Assembly: GCA_008000375.1 (NCBI GenBank) | Contig: SMOI01000037.1 | Span: 66,325-130,324, forward strand | Direction: 5' to 3' | DNA from: Poteriospumella lacustris | Lineage: Eukaryota; Sar; Chrysophyceae; Chromulinales; Dinobryaceae | DNA: 64,000 nt | Shown: positions 10,784-22,065 of the stretch, in pieces | Position numbering within the stretch: the first letter of the stretch is position 1 | Layout of the letters: every line of letters begins with the position of its first letter | The notes under the pieces: model-generated | What the model saw: only the letters and a program-made list of their open reading frames with translations | Told to the model about the DNA's origin: nothing | Databases searched by the model: none | Program-made: the position numbers and the translations under genes

Positions 10784-12541
10784 TCACTGCCCATCCATCA
10801 AGGGGTTGACCACGGGTTGGCCTGCCGAGGTCGACCACTCTGAGCTTGCAGCAGAGACACTGACATCGAGCATAGTTCCTTGTCCACTGGTTCTCGTTGT
10901 CTTCCTGGTCCCCTCGTCGACAGACCCGTAGACTTCACTGGAGCCCTGCTCATCGTCTGTCATGTTCACGCGCTCGTGGCCTCTGGGACAACACTTGAGT
11001 GGGCGCCTCAGCCGCCACAAAAAGTCCTCGTAGCGGTCGTGGAGTAACCTCTTAATATCAGCCGGGAGGATGTCCTTCGTCTCACACAAGCAGACGTAGA
11101 CCACCCACCACGTGGCCACGTTCAGGACGGTGAACATGCCGAACGAACCAGACGTCGTCCAGGCGTGAGTCATTGGCAGGAAGGCGAAGTTGGTCACCAG
11201 CTGAGCTAAATTGCTGGCAATCAGCGTCCACGACATGACGCGACCGCGAATCTGGGTGGGGATCATTTCCGAGGACAAGATCCACGGGATGGGCCCGTAG
11301 CCGATGCCGAAGCCCGCGTAGATCATGACGCAGCCCACGATGAAGACTGCGACGCTGTGCAAGGTGAATTGCGGCGAGGCCAGACTCGCCACTGTCAGGA
11401 CCAACATACCGACCGTCACAAACGCAGAGCCCCACAAGAACAGCAGTCGTCGACCGTGGTCTTCGACGTAGAAGACCGCCAACACGGTGCTGAGCCATTT
11501 GACCACACCCAGCACGACGTTGAGAACCAAGGACAGCCGCTTCGAAGCGCCGTTGCTTTCGAATATCACCGCAGCATAGTTGCGAACAACGTTCGACCCG
11601 GTGACCTGCGACAGGATCTGGAAGGCGATGACCAGCGAAATCGGATACGAATACTCCCGCACGACCGAGCGTTCTTCGGGACTGCCCCAGAGCTGGTGCA
11701 AAACAGCCGTAGACCACGAGGAGAGCAAGGGTTCCGTCCCATGCAACAAAGGCGAGTGCCCGCTTTGATCCTCACCTCGAAAGAGCTCAACCACGTCGCA
11801 CGGAATGTCGTGAGCTTGACCGGCCTTGTCCATCGACGAGCTGGACCGATCCGTGATGTACGCCTGCTTCCAAAGCAACAAATCCGTTTCCCCGTATACA
11901 CATTTCAATGCAGCACGAGCATCAATAAATTTGCGTTTGGAGAGTAGCCATTTGGGAGATTCTGGGAGCCACAACATGGCCACAGACTGTGACAGCGCCA
12001 AGGCACCAGGAATGATGAACGCGATGCGCCATCCGTTTGCTGCCCCAGCGAATGCAACATCCAGAGAGAAAGAGAGCAAAATTCCAAAGGCCACCAGAAT
12101 TTCGTATTGGCCCGAGAGTATCCCCCGGTACTCGGGAGGAGCGATTTCCGTCAAATACGGGACGTCCGCCAGACCCGAGATCGAGGAGGCTACCCCGACC
12201 AGAAATCGACCAAGGTAAAGCCAGGACTTGTTAATAGCTAATCCAGTGATTATCGCCCCCAAGACGAATATCGCATTTTGGACTTGAATGGTCTTCCATC
12301 TTCCGATGAAGTCGCACAGCGGGCCGCCGAAAATGCATCCCACGATCGACCCAGCATACAGAATGGATACCACAAGCCCTTCTTCATAGGATGTCAGATC
12401 AAACGTTGACTGTAACGTGGACAATGTTCCAGAGATGACTCCTATATCATAGCCAAAAATCAAGCCGCCGCTCCCCACAATGACAGTGGCCTTGAGCAGA
12501 AAGGGGTCCCACAGCCATCCCAACGAAGAGACACCCGTCAT
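10784..12541 (-). CDS. MFS sugar-type transporter
   Basis: Intronless frame of 585 residues from ATG 12541-12539. Sugar-porter signatures are present: GLIFGYDIGVISGTL in helix 1, the GRWKT loop between helices 2 and 3, RFLVGVASSISGLADVPYLTE with PPEYRG after helix 4, PESPKWLL after helix 6, and GFGIGYGPIPWILSSEMIP with RGR in helix 10. About 12 hydrophobic helices can be counted. A ~60-residue polar stretch follows PESPKWLL before helix 7, longer than in most family members, and a ~90-residue cytosolic tail is Ser/Thr-rich. Related proteins move hexoses or polyols, often with protons, across the plasma membrane; the substrate cannot be told from the sequence. The frame extends slightly upstream but has no other ATG. 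Confidence 0.85.
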   Translation of the reverse strand: MTGVSSLGWLWDPFLLKATVIVGSGGLIFGYDIGVISGTLSTLQSTFDLTSYEEGLVVSILYAGSIVGCIFGGPLCDFIGRWKTIQVQNAIFVLGAIITGLAINKSWLYLGRFLVGVASSISGLADVPYLTEIAPPEYRGILSGQYEILVAFGILLSFSLDVAFAGAANGWRIAFIIPGALALSQSVAMLWLPESPKWLLSKRKFIDARAALKCVYGETDLLLWKQAYITDRSSSSMDKAGQAHDIPCDVVELFRGEDQSGHSPLLHGTEPLLSSWSTAVLHQLWGSPEERSVVREYSYPISLVIAFQILSQVTGSNVVRNYAAVIFESNGASKRLSLVLNVVLGVVKWLSTVLAVFYVEDHGRRLLFLWGSAFVTVGMLVLTVASLASPQFTLHSVAVFIVGCVMIYAGFGIGYGPIPWILSSEMIPTQIRGRVMSWTLIASNLAQLVTNFAFLPMTHAWTTSGSFGMFTVLNVATWWVVYVCLCETKDILPADIKRLLHDRYEDFLWRLRRPLKCCPRGHERVNMTDDEQGSSEVYGSVDEGTRKTTRTSGQGTMLDVSVSAASSEWSTSAGQPVVNPLMDGQ

Positions 12542-13120
12542 TGAAGCGTTCTCTACAGCAGATGAAATTACCAACGGCTGCTGTTACGACTCATACCCTC
12601 TTCCGTTCAAGTGAATTCTTCGAGTGTGACTGCTGAATCACACCTGCCACCTGCCACCTGCCACCTGCTGGCGGTCTGCTGCTGCTGCTGCTGCTGTTGG
12701 TGGGGTTCACGTCGTCGCCATCATGCGCGATGCCGTCGTCATCGTGGTCGTCATCGTCGTCATCCGCTGCTGCTGCGCAGGTGGAGCTAAGTATAGGGTT
12801 CAAGTCAGCTTTGGGGCGCAAAGTTAGCCTCAGTTCCCGCAACAGACGTTTTGTCGCCGCCGTCGTCGTCGGCAACGCTCTCGCCGCTTGTGGTCCAATG
12901 CCCACGTCAGTTCTCTTCAAATTACCATTTCCAATTTGCAATCGACAAAGAAGAGGCGGCCCTTATCGGCTATTCACTGGAATTGGACGTATACACCCGT
13001 GGAACAGCTGTCGGTGAACACCTTCTCTCGTAGAGAGCACTGGCGCGCTCCATTCTCCTCCTTTGCCAAACCTGTCGCAAACCTCTGCATCTCTCAATTA
13101 GCATTATCATATACAGCGCA
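12542..13120. promoter_or_regulatory. Divergent promoter region with simple repeats
   Basis: Separates the divergent transporter and cyclase-kinase genes. It contains about four tandem copies of the 7-mer CACCTGC (~12641-12669), a CTG/CTT-type triplet run (~12676-12700) and a GTC/ATC triplet run (~12713-12770). CACCTG is an E-box-like core, but regulatory function is only a guess. Confidence 0.35.
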
Positions 13121-16100
13121 ATGGAAGTCACATCTACGAGTCGGAGGATCAGAGAATTTGTTTTTGGGTCCTTTTGGATGCCAACGTTCATGAGCGTTCT
13201 CACTCTCCTCATGATCTGCGACAAGTTCTTCAACAGTTTCAATTACCGCGGAGACACCTACGAGGAAGAACGAGTTAATCTATCGGGCCCTAAGGCGGGG
13301 CAAGCGGTGATTTGCTCCGTGATCTTGGTCCTTCTTCCCTTTGCACAAATATTCAACGATCGCACTGCAACCTCCGCCGACGCGCCGAAGAAGGACTCGG
13401 GCGACGGGTCGATCATCAAAAGCGACCGCAAGTACAAGTTCATCTCGACGACGCTCTCAGGCTGTGCACTGATCGTGTGCACGATGTTTCTCGAGAGTCT
13501 GTTCAACCGGAAGCAGTGCTTCTCGACCTTCTTTGCGAGCTCGATCGTCTTCCGCGTCATTTATTATCAAACGTTCTTCGACAATTTCGCCTTGTGCGTG
13601 GCCTTCTCGTCCAACGTCGGTGCGATTTCGATGAAGCAGGAAAGATGGTATGCCACGGCGAACGTCTTGGTGTGGTCCTACTTCTTCTGCGCCCTCATCA
13701 TTCGACACATCTTCGATCGCATCCGCAACCGCATCAGCGACAATCTGCGCGCGTTGATCGTCCTGCAGAAGAACCTCAAACACGAAGAAGAGAAGTGCCG
13801 ACGACTGTACGACGCGCATATCCCGCGCACCCACGGCTCGTCCTCGTCGAAGTCCCACGCGCAGCTCTCGGGCTCGAACCACTCGAAAGACCCGTCGCGG
13901 CTGTCGGGGCTCGATGATCCGATCGCCGTAAAATGCCGACAAAAGGCTCACCGATCCACCGACGCCATCGGCAACGAGCTGATCATGGACCACGCGAAGG
14001 CGCTGGGTCTGGTGCCGCCGATCTCCGACCTGTCGGACGTCGACGTGACGTCGCTGTCGAACAAATTGGAGAAGAAGAACGTGATTTTGGTGGCGATTCG
14101 CCTGATGAAGGGCTTCGAGCAGGAGTGCGCGCTGTCCGTCGAGCGGCAGCACTTCATCTACGACGCGATCAACCACCACGCGGGCAAGTTCAACATCGTT
14201 CCCGCGCGATGCTTCGGAGACGTGTGGATCGGCTACTACGAGCGGTCGGACAACAGCGTCGCCGTCGAGTCGAACAACCTGCGCAACGGCCGACTATCCA
14301 ACGACAGCGGCTCTGTCACCCCGCGGTCGATGGACGCGAACGTGTTGTCGGCATCGAAGTACCACACGAGCGCGCACAAGGTGCTGTGCTTCTGCTGCGA
14401 GGTGGACGTCATGGCCGGCTTCTTGGGCACGCGGGTCGCGATCGCCATCGAGCAGGGCGCGGTCACGCTGGGCTTCTCGGTGTCCTCGCACTTCAATATC
14501 TACGGCCAGGAGATCCGTTGGCTCCTCCGCGTGATCGACCTCGAAGACTACGGCCACATCAACGTCTCGGAGGGCTTCCGGTCGCAGATCCTCTCCGACC
14601 GCAAGATCAACCCCGAAATCTCCAACCTCTCGATCGAGAAGCGCAACGTCGAGTACCCCTGGAAGAAGGGCTTCCCCTCGACGATCATGTCCGTCACAAA
14701 CGTCAACGACTACGCCGGCAACAAAGACGAGATCGACGCGACGCTGAAGGACATCATGGCGCGCGTGACGGCGCCGCGCCTGGAGGTGTACCAGGACGGC
14801 ATCATGCGGCTGCAGGTGCAGGAGGCCGACAGCTCCGACTCCTGGCGCGACGTGATGGTCGAGAAGTCCTTCACACGTCGATCGTCGTTCGTCACCAGCG
14901 GCTCGGCGAAGGCGTCGGCGGGCTCGGCGAGTGCGCCGTCCTTCATGTCGGGCTTCTTCTCGTCCGGCGCCAGTGCCGGCAACGCTGGCCGCGGCCGCGA
15001 GGCGGGCAAGCGACTCGGCTCGGCGAAGGCCAAGGAGCACGTGGGGTCCGGCGCGGGCTCGTCCAACGCCGCGTCGAGCAGCTCGTACGGCGGCAGCAGC
15101 GCCAGAGGCGCGTCGCTCTTCGACAACTCGTCGGCGGCGCACGACCCGTCGATGTCGCGCGACGACTTCCTGTACCACTGGGAGTGGTTCCAGTCGTTCG
15201 AGAGCAGCGAGTACTGGAAGGAGAGCATCGGGCGCGAGTTCAAACGGAGCGTGGAGGAGCGCACGGGCATCTCGCTGCGTGACCCGCTGCTGCGGTCGAT
15301 GACGCGCGAGGAGCTGAAGCAGAGTCTGGCGCAGGCGCACCGCAACCTGCAGGAGGTCGTCTGGCAGCTGATGCGCTTCTGGGTGCTCTCCTTCCCGCAG
15401 ATCGTGCACGAGCACGTGCAGGACGGAGTACGCGGCGTCATTCGTAACGTCACCTTCGTCTTTCGCTACGCAACCGGCGCCGAAACATGCGGCGACTCCG
15501 TCGCCCGCCCGCGGGGCGCCGACGCGGGCGACGAGGCGGTGGCGGTGGTGCCGTACGAGTCGTTCCTGCACGACCTCCTCGACAAGTCGTCGTGGGCGCA
15601 CGTGACGCTGCGCGAGCAGTACACGGAGCTGCGCCGGTCTCGCGCGCTGAAGATGCTCGGGCTCGTGCCGAAGGACGAGGAGAAGGGCGCGAAGGTGTCC
15701 AAGGCGACCAGCTCCCGCGACTCGCAGTCCTCCCTGCCCACCTCCGAGCGCATCACCAGCCGCCGCCACCGAAAGATCTACGTCACGTCCGCCGCCGACA
15801 ACGACGCCAACGACGAGCTCGGGCCGGTGTCGGACCGGGCGGGGCTGCGCAACAAGCCCGGCAACGCCTCGCCTCGCCACTCGAGCCGCATCACGCGTCC
15901 CGCGGTGCCGCTGACGTCGCTGTCTCCGAACGCAGCGATGGCGGAGACGTCGCTGTGGAAGCGCGAAGGACCGGCGGCCGTCGTCGATGAGGCTGCCGCC
16001 GGCAACGCGACGATCGCCGCTGCGAAGCTGCCGGTGAGCTCGACGCCGTCCGTGACGGTGGCGGTGCCGAAGTCGGCGGCGGCGTCGCCGTCGATGGCGC

Positions 16101-19100
16101 CGCTCGCCGGCAGCGACGAGGCGAACGCCGTCTCCTGCAACTCGGACATGAGCCTCGTGATGCTCGACGACGGCTCCGTGGTGCGCACGCCGTCGTACGG
16201 CAAGTACAACCGCGACCTGCGCATGTTCTTCCTGCACGACATGGTCAACACGACGATGGAGCTGGCGCTGATGGTCATCGCGCTGTACCCCGTGCAGGCC
16301 GTGATGACCACCGACTGCCCGTCGCTGTCCAACGCCATCTTCCGCTGCCTCGTCTTCATCCACTTCATCTACACGCAGACGCTGGGCCGCGCGCGCTTCG
16401 CGGGCAACAGTTTGCTGTGGATCTCGTACCACGTGCTGATGATGCTCGTCTTCCCGTGCTGGGTGCTGCACTCGTCGTACAGCACCGTCTTCCGCGACTA
16501 CGGCGACTTCGGCGGCGACGCGATGCTGAACATCTTCTGTCTGCTGCGCATGCCGGCGTCGCTCAACATGCACCCGGTGCTCGTCGTGCTCGACGGCTTC
16601 TTCATGCGCGGCATCCTCACGATGAAGGACCAGTGGACGCACCAGAACTGCCACCTGCGCGTGCCGGCGCGCAACCAGTCGTTTTACACGTTCTCCGTCT
16701 TCCTCATCTGCTTCATCGCCATCTACTTCGGCTCCATCGCCTCGTACGTCCTCGAGCACCGCATCCTGCCCGCCGTCATGCGCAAGCTCGAACACGCCCG
16801 CGAGAAGACGAACGACATCACCCAGCGCCTGTACCCGCGCATGCACCGGTCGCTGTACAGCCTGGGCCCCATGTCGCTGTACAAGGGCGTCACGCTGCTG
16901 TGCATCCACGTGAAGGCGCTCGACGCGATGTGCGAGTACGTCGACAGCCACGTCGTCGGCCACGTCGCGCGCGAGATCGAGCTGGTGATGGACGCGTCCT
17001 TCGCCGAGTGCGGCCTCGTCAAGATCACCGAGTTCTCCGGCGTCTACATCGTCACGTCGGCGCGCTCGCTCGGCCTCGAGTCGAACCACCGCAACCTCAC
17101 GAACGCCTACAGCATCGTGCACGTCGTGCAGATGATTCGCGCGAAGATCGAGGAGCTGACGAAGGTGTGGCAGTTCAACATCGCGCTGGGCATCGCGCTG
17201 CACGTGGGCGACGTGTACATCGGCTTCAACGGCCTGCAGCGCTACTCGCTGGACGTCATCGGCTCGGCGCGCGACATCACGATGACGATGGCCTCGCACA
17301 ACAGCGAGGGCCTCTTCGCGTCGCGCGCCTTCGAGTCGGAGATCCAGCGCCTGAAGCCCGTCGACTACCTCGTGCACCAGCAGACGGTGTCGCAGAGCGG
17401 CGTCGGCGACTCGTACTGGCTGTGCGTGGACGGCACGCTGGCCGGCATGCACCTCGACGACTTCCTGTGGCTGGGCAAGCTGGGCGAGGGCGGCTACGGC
17501 ATGGTGCACCTGGCGGCCGAGAAGTTCTCCAAGATCCGCTACGCGATCAAGGTGATTCCGCTGAAGCAGAGCAACGGCCTGCGCATGACCAACATGATGA
17601 AGCAGGAGTGCCTCATCCTGCAGACGATGGCGCACAAGAACGTGGTCAAGCTGCACTACTCGTTCATCGACAAGGACCAGCTCTACCTCGTCATGACCTA
17701 CGTCAAGGGCGGCAACCTGCGCCAGGTCATCGACAACGCCACGACGGGCTTCGCCGTGTCGCAGCTGCGCAACTGGTTCGCCGAGCTGGTGCTGGCCATC
17801 GAGTACATCCACGACAAGGGCATCATCCACCGCGACATCAAGCCCGCCAACTGCATGATCGGTACGTCCGCCCCCGCTGCGCCTGCGCCTCGTGTGTCGT
17901 GTGTCGTGTGTGTCTCACTCGCGCCCTTTGCTCTGCCACAGACACGAACGGCCACCTGCGGCTGGCGGACTTCGGCCTGTCGAAGAAGGACAACAGCGTG
18001 CGCGACAGCGCCATGTGGGCCGAGCTGCGCGCCGCCACCGTCGCCAACAACTACTCGGCGGCAGCGGCCGGGACGGGCGGCCCCTTGGTCGGCGGTGCTG
18101 CGGCGCCGTTCGGCATCGACTCGGCGAGCGGTAAGCTGCTGCTGGGCGGCAGCGGCGGCGGCGGCGCCGGGGCCGTGCCGCCGCAGGTGAAGCCGATGTC
18201 GTCGGTGTCGTCGCTGGCCACCAGCCAAACCGACTCCGCCGTCGGCTCCGTCGCGAAGGCGGCGCCGGAGGCTCCGAACGCGTGGCTGTCTCGCACGGTG
18301 CAGCGCCGCCTGCAGAAGTTCCTGCCGCTCAAGGCCAAGTCGTTCATGCAGACGCAGGTCTCCGCGGCGCCCGGCGGCTCCGCGACTGTCGCCGGCGCCG
18401 CGTTCGGCGCGTACCCCGCGGCGGTGTTCAACGGCGCCGCCGCCGGTTTGGCGACCAGCAGCGCGGCCAGCTTCAGCAGCGGCTCGCCGTCCGGCAGCGT
18501 CGCCGGCGACGTGCACCAGAACGTGACGGTGCTGGTGATCAAGCGCGACGCGATCTTCACCGAGCGGAAGCGCACGTTCCGCTTCTCGAACTTCTCGGTG
18601 AACATCATCTCGGCGCGCGACGAGAGCGAGGCCGAGTCGCTGCTGAGCTGGAACCAGGTGGACGCCATCCTCATCGAGCTGGCCAACACCGTCGAGGAGA
18701 GCGACATGCTGGCCATCAGCGTCAGCGCCGGCAGCGTCCCGATGAGCTCCGGCTCCGCCAAGGCGAACCGCGCGGCGAAGGACAAGGCGCGCGCCGACCG
18801 CGACGACGCGGCGAAGGAGGCGGCCGACCGGAGCCTGGAGCAGAGCCTGGACAACAGCAACGACATGCTCGTCAACAGCCTGTCGCTCACCGAGAACAGC
18901 GAGGACGGCGGCCCGCCCAACGGCGGCGGTGGCGGCGCCGACGGCAAAGCGGGCGCCGCGGCGCACGCCGACGCCGGTGCCAGCGCCATCGCCGAGGAGA
19001 GCGCGTTGCAGGCGGCGGCGAACACGCTGCAGCGCGTGCGCGACCTCGTGAAGCACTTCTGCCTGCGCCTGCTGAACACGCTGCCCGTGTACGTCTACGG

Positions 19101-21525
19101 CGTCTCGTCGGAGCACCTGCGGCTGTTCTGCATGGAGGCGGGCGCCAAGGACACGTTCCAGGACTTCTCGACGGGCGACATCGTCGAGCCGGTGTGGCGC
19201 GCGGTCTTCTCGATCCCGTCGGACGAGACGATGACCGAGGAGGACTACGACGAGCACGAGGAGCGCGCGAACATGGCCGGCATCGCCGAGACGAACTCGA
19301 TGGACAACAGCATGAGCAACTCGTACGGCGCGCCGCCCAGCTTCTTCGCGGGCAGCGGCCAGCCGGTCTCCGGCCTCGACGCGGCCAACAGCCGCCTGAT
19401 GCACCCCTTTCTGCTCTACCCCAACGACTCGGTCTCCTCCGACGGCAGCTCGACCGACTCGGCGCCGATCGCCGCGGCCACCGCCGTCGGCGGCGGCGCC
19501 GTGGTGCTGAAGCCGCTGCTGAAGTCCGCGCGCAACGCGTCGAACAACCGCCGCCGCCCGCTGCTGGGCGGCTTCGCCACCAGCGGCGCGGCGGGCGCGT
19601 ACGTGCACCCGACGGGGCAGCAGCCGGCGGCGTACTACAGCGCGACGAACAACGTGCCGCTGACGGCGCACGGCTACCAGCAGAACCAGGACGACCAGGA
19701 CCACGTCGTGGGCACCGTGCACTTCATGGCGCCCGAGGTGATCAAGAAGAACTGCAAGCACGGCGCGGCCGTCGACTGGTGGGCCTGCGGCGTCACCTTC
19801 TACTACTGCCTCACGAAGAAGCACCTGTTCTCGGGCGACGACCGCGACACGGTCTTCAAGGCCATCCTCAACGACCCCATCGACATCGCCGCGAACCTGG
19901 CGCACCTCGAGGGCTCCGACCGCGACGTCGTCTCGCTCATCGAGGGCCTCGTGTGTCGCGACGTGACGCAGCGCCTGGGCTCGCGGACCATCGTCATGGT
20001 CACCACTTCGATGCCGACGGGCGCGGCGCTGGGCGACGGCGGCCACGTGAACGGCACCGTCCACTTCGAGGGCATGAGCGACGCGGACGGCACCGGCTTC
20101 ACCTCGATGGCCGTGTCCACGGCCGCCTACCCGCTGCCGTCGGCCGCCGCCGCCACCACCGCCGCCGCCGGACCCGCGCCCACCTCGATGGGCGGCGGCG
20201 CGGCATCGATCGCGGCCGCGGCGACGCCGTCGATCGGTGCGTCGTCGTCGGCGGCGACGGCGGCGATCCGCAGCCAGCCGATGCTGCTGGACGGCGTGGC
20301 GCGCATCAAGAACCACGCGCTCTTCCAGGGCATCGACTGGGACACGGTGTCCAGCTCGGACAACAACACGTACAAGCCCGGCCAGTACCCGCCGAAGAAC
20401 TCGGACCCCGCCGACAAGGCGCGCTTCTACGGCGACTACGACAGCATCCCGGGCATGCACCGGTCGCAGAACTCGCACATCCGCGAGATGGAGATGCGCT
20501 CGTCGGTGTCGCTGCACCGCCACTCGCTCAACAAGCAGCGGCTCAAGAACTCGAAGCACGCGAGCAAGAGCCTGCACCCGGCGGGCCGCAAGCAGAACAA
20601 CATCGCGAGCAACCCGCAGTACTTCGCGAAGATGAAGAAGATCCTCTCGGGCCAGGGCCCGCCGCTCGACGGACACGCGCACGCCGCCCCGCACGGCGCG
20701 AACCACCAGGGCGGCAGCGGAGGCGCCGCCGCGGCGAACGGCCACAGCGGCGGCGGCGGCGGGGGCGGCGTCAACACGGCGCGGTCGATGGCCGCGGGGT
20801 TCCTGTCGATGTTCAGCGCGGGCGGCGCGCCGACTGCTAGCGCGCTGCCCCTGGGCGGCGTGGGCGCGGCAAGCGCTCGCGACCCATCGCCGCGGGCCCT
20901 GCCGCCCGTCGAGTCCGCCGCGGGCGCGTTGGCTGCCGAGGCGGCCGCCGCCGCGCTGCCGCCGCTGATGGCCAACGGCGCCGTCGCGGGCGCCGCGGCG
21001 GACGGCGCTGCGGCTTCGGTCATCGCACCCGCCGCAGGCATCGACCTGGCGCACTCGCTGCCGGCGGACTTCGACCTGGTGCTGCACGGCGTGATCGAGG
21101 AGGAGGAGGACGCGGAGGACGACGAGGACGACGACGGAGGTGGCCACCGCGGCGACGCGAAGGCCGCCGCTTCCGCCGCTGCCGCCGCCGCCATCGATGA
21201 CGACGATGACGCCGCAGTCGCGGTCGACCTCGACGGCGGCGCGGAGGAGCCCTTTCTCGGCCTCAGCCGCAGCCACTCGCTGCACAGTCCGCTGCAGCTG
21301 TCGCCGCCGTCGTCGCAGCGGCCGCCGGTCGCCGCGCCGAAAGTGCACGACGACGATGACGCGCTCTTCGCGCACGGCGACGACGAGGAGAAGGACTCGT
21401 CGGAGATGCGCTCGTCGCACGCCTCCTCCTCCGGGTCGCTGCCCAAGACGTCGCCTGCCTCGCAGAGCCCCAAGCCGGAGCCCCGTCCGACGCCGGCGCA
21501 TCGATCCGGCGACGTGTCCGCGTGA
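13121..21525 (+). CDS. Giant membrane cyclase-like / AGC-like protein kinase with receiver-like insert
   Basis: Two exons, 13121-17861 and 17942-21525 (80-bp intron splitting the Asp codon before TNGHLRLADFGLS), giving 2,774 residues. N-terminal helices lie at ~20-210. A cyclase-homology-like segment follows (~320-520), then helices at ~1040-1225 and a second one (~1256-1430; GIALHVGDVYIGFNG, YSLDVIGSA). Both lack several class III catalytic residues: R or H replaces the first metal Asp, and the transition-state Asn/Arg are not evident. The kinase starts at LGEGGYG (1454-1460), with Lys1477, HRDIKPAN (1570-1577) and DFG (1590-1592). APE (2177-2179) comes ~590 residues after DFG. The intervening insert contains a receiver-like fold (~1775-2004). 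After KNHALFQGIDWDTV, typical of AGC kinases, comes an Ala/Gly/Asp-rich tail. A membrane signalling kinase is likely; cyclase activity is doubtful. Confidence 0.85.
18523..19215 (+). other. Receiver-like (pseudo-REC) domain inside the kinase activation segment
   Basis: Sub-feature of the giant kinase, residues ~1775-2004. The first half reads VTVLVIKRDA, then VNIISARDESEAESLL, DAILIELANT; the second half reads LPVYVYGVSSEHLRLF, then EAGAKDTFQDF. This matches the strand-helix order of response-regulator receivers (strands 1, 2, 3, then 4 and the AGADDF-like helix). About 120 Ala/Ser/Gly/Asp-rich residues split the two halves. At the phospho-acceptor place after strand 3 the residue is Glu1826, not Asp, and the conserved Lys of strand 5 is not seen. 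The match is by eye and structural comparison would be needed to confirm it. Confidence 0.5.
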
Positions 21526-21933
21526 GTCTCGCCGCCCGCCGCCCGCTGCCCGCCACCTGTACAAAGCCCCCTCCCCCCGTTCCCTCTGTCCCTTTTCATT
21601 TGTCTCTCGTTTCGTCTCTCGTTTCGTATCTCGTTTCGTCGCTGTTCATCGCTCGTCGCGCGTCGTTCGCTTCGCCGTCGTTGTCGCTCTCTCGTGACGT
21701 CGTTATCGGCAGCTGTCGCGCGTCGAGCCGAAGCTGGCTCTGTAATTTACGCACCGATCCCACACCGCGGGGTTCGTGGCCGCCCCTGCACCGAGGACAC
21801 CGCCACCGGCGGCGAGTACCGAGGGCACCCGCCACCAGGTGGGGTCCCGTACATCGTTTGTCAATGATATAGCAGTAGTATGCAGATATAGATTGCCATT
21901 GTGTACATGGTCGCCACGTCGCGGCGCTTCGCA

Positions 21934-21966
<33 letters not shown>

Positions 21967-22065
21967 AGGGTCGAGGCCTCCGCGGCGATAGAGGCGACGA
22001 GGACCGACGCGATCCACAACCAACGGGCAAAGAGGCATCGGAGGTGACAGGCTTGCTCTGACGAG
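21526..22065. other. Intergenic with simple repeats
   Basis: 3' flank of the kinase gene and 5' flank of the next gene. Holds about four imperfect copies of a TCTCGTTTCGTC 12-mer (~21602-21646) and a run of six GCC-GTC type hexamers (CGCCGT, ~21935-21966). No coding signal seen. Confidence 0.45.

Noticed and set aside
16417-17860. Second-frame start of a long ORF before the kinase
   Set aside because: The frame becomes real only after the intron at 17862; upstream it is Arg/Pro/Ala-rich nonsense overlapping the genuine exon.
14294-21564. Two antisense open frames of ~1,180 and ~1,290 codons across the cyclase-kinase
   Set aside because: Same compositional shadow; low-complexity Arg/Val/His-rich protein with no recognisable motif.
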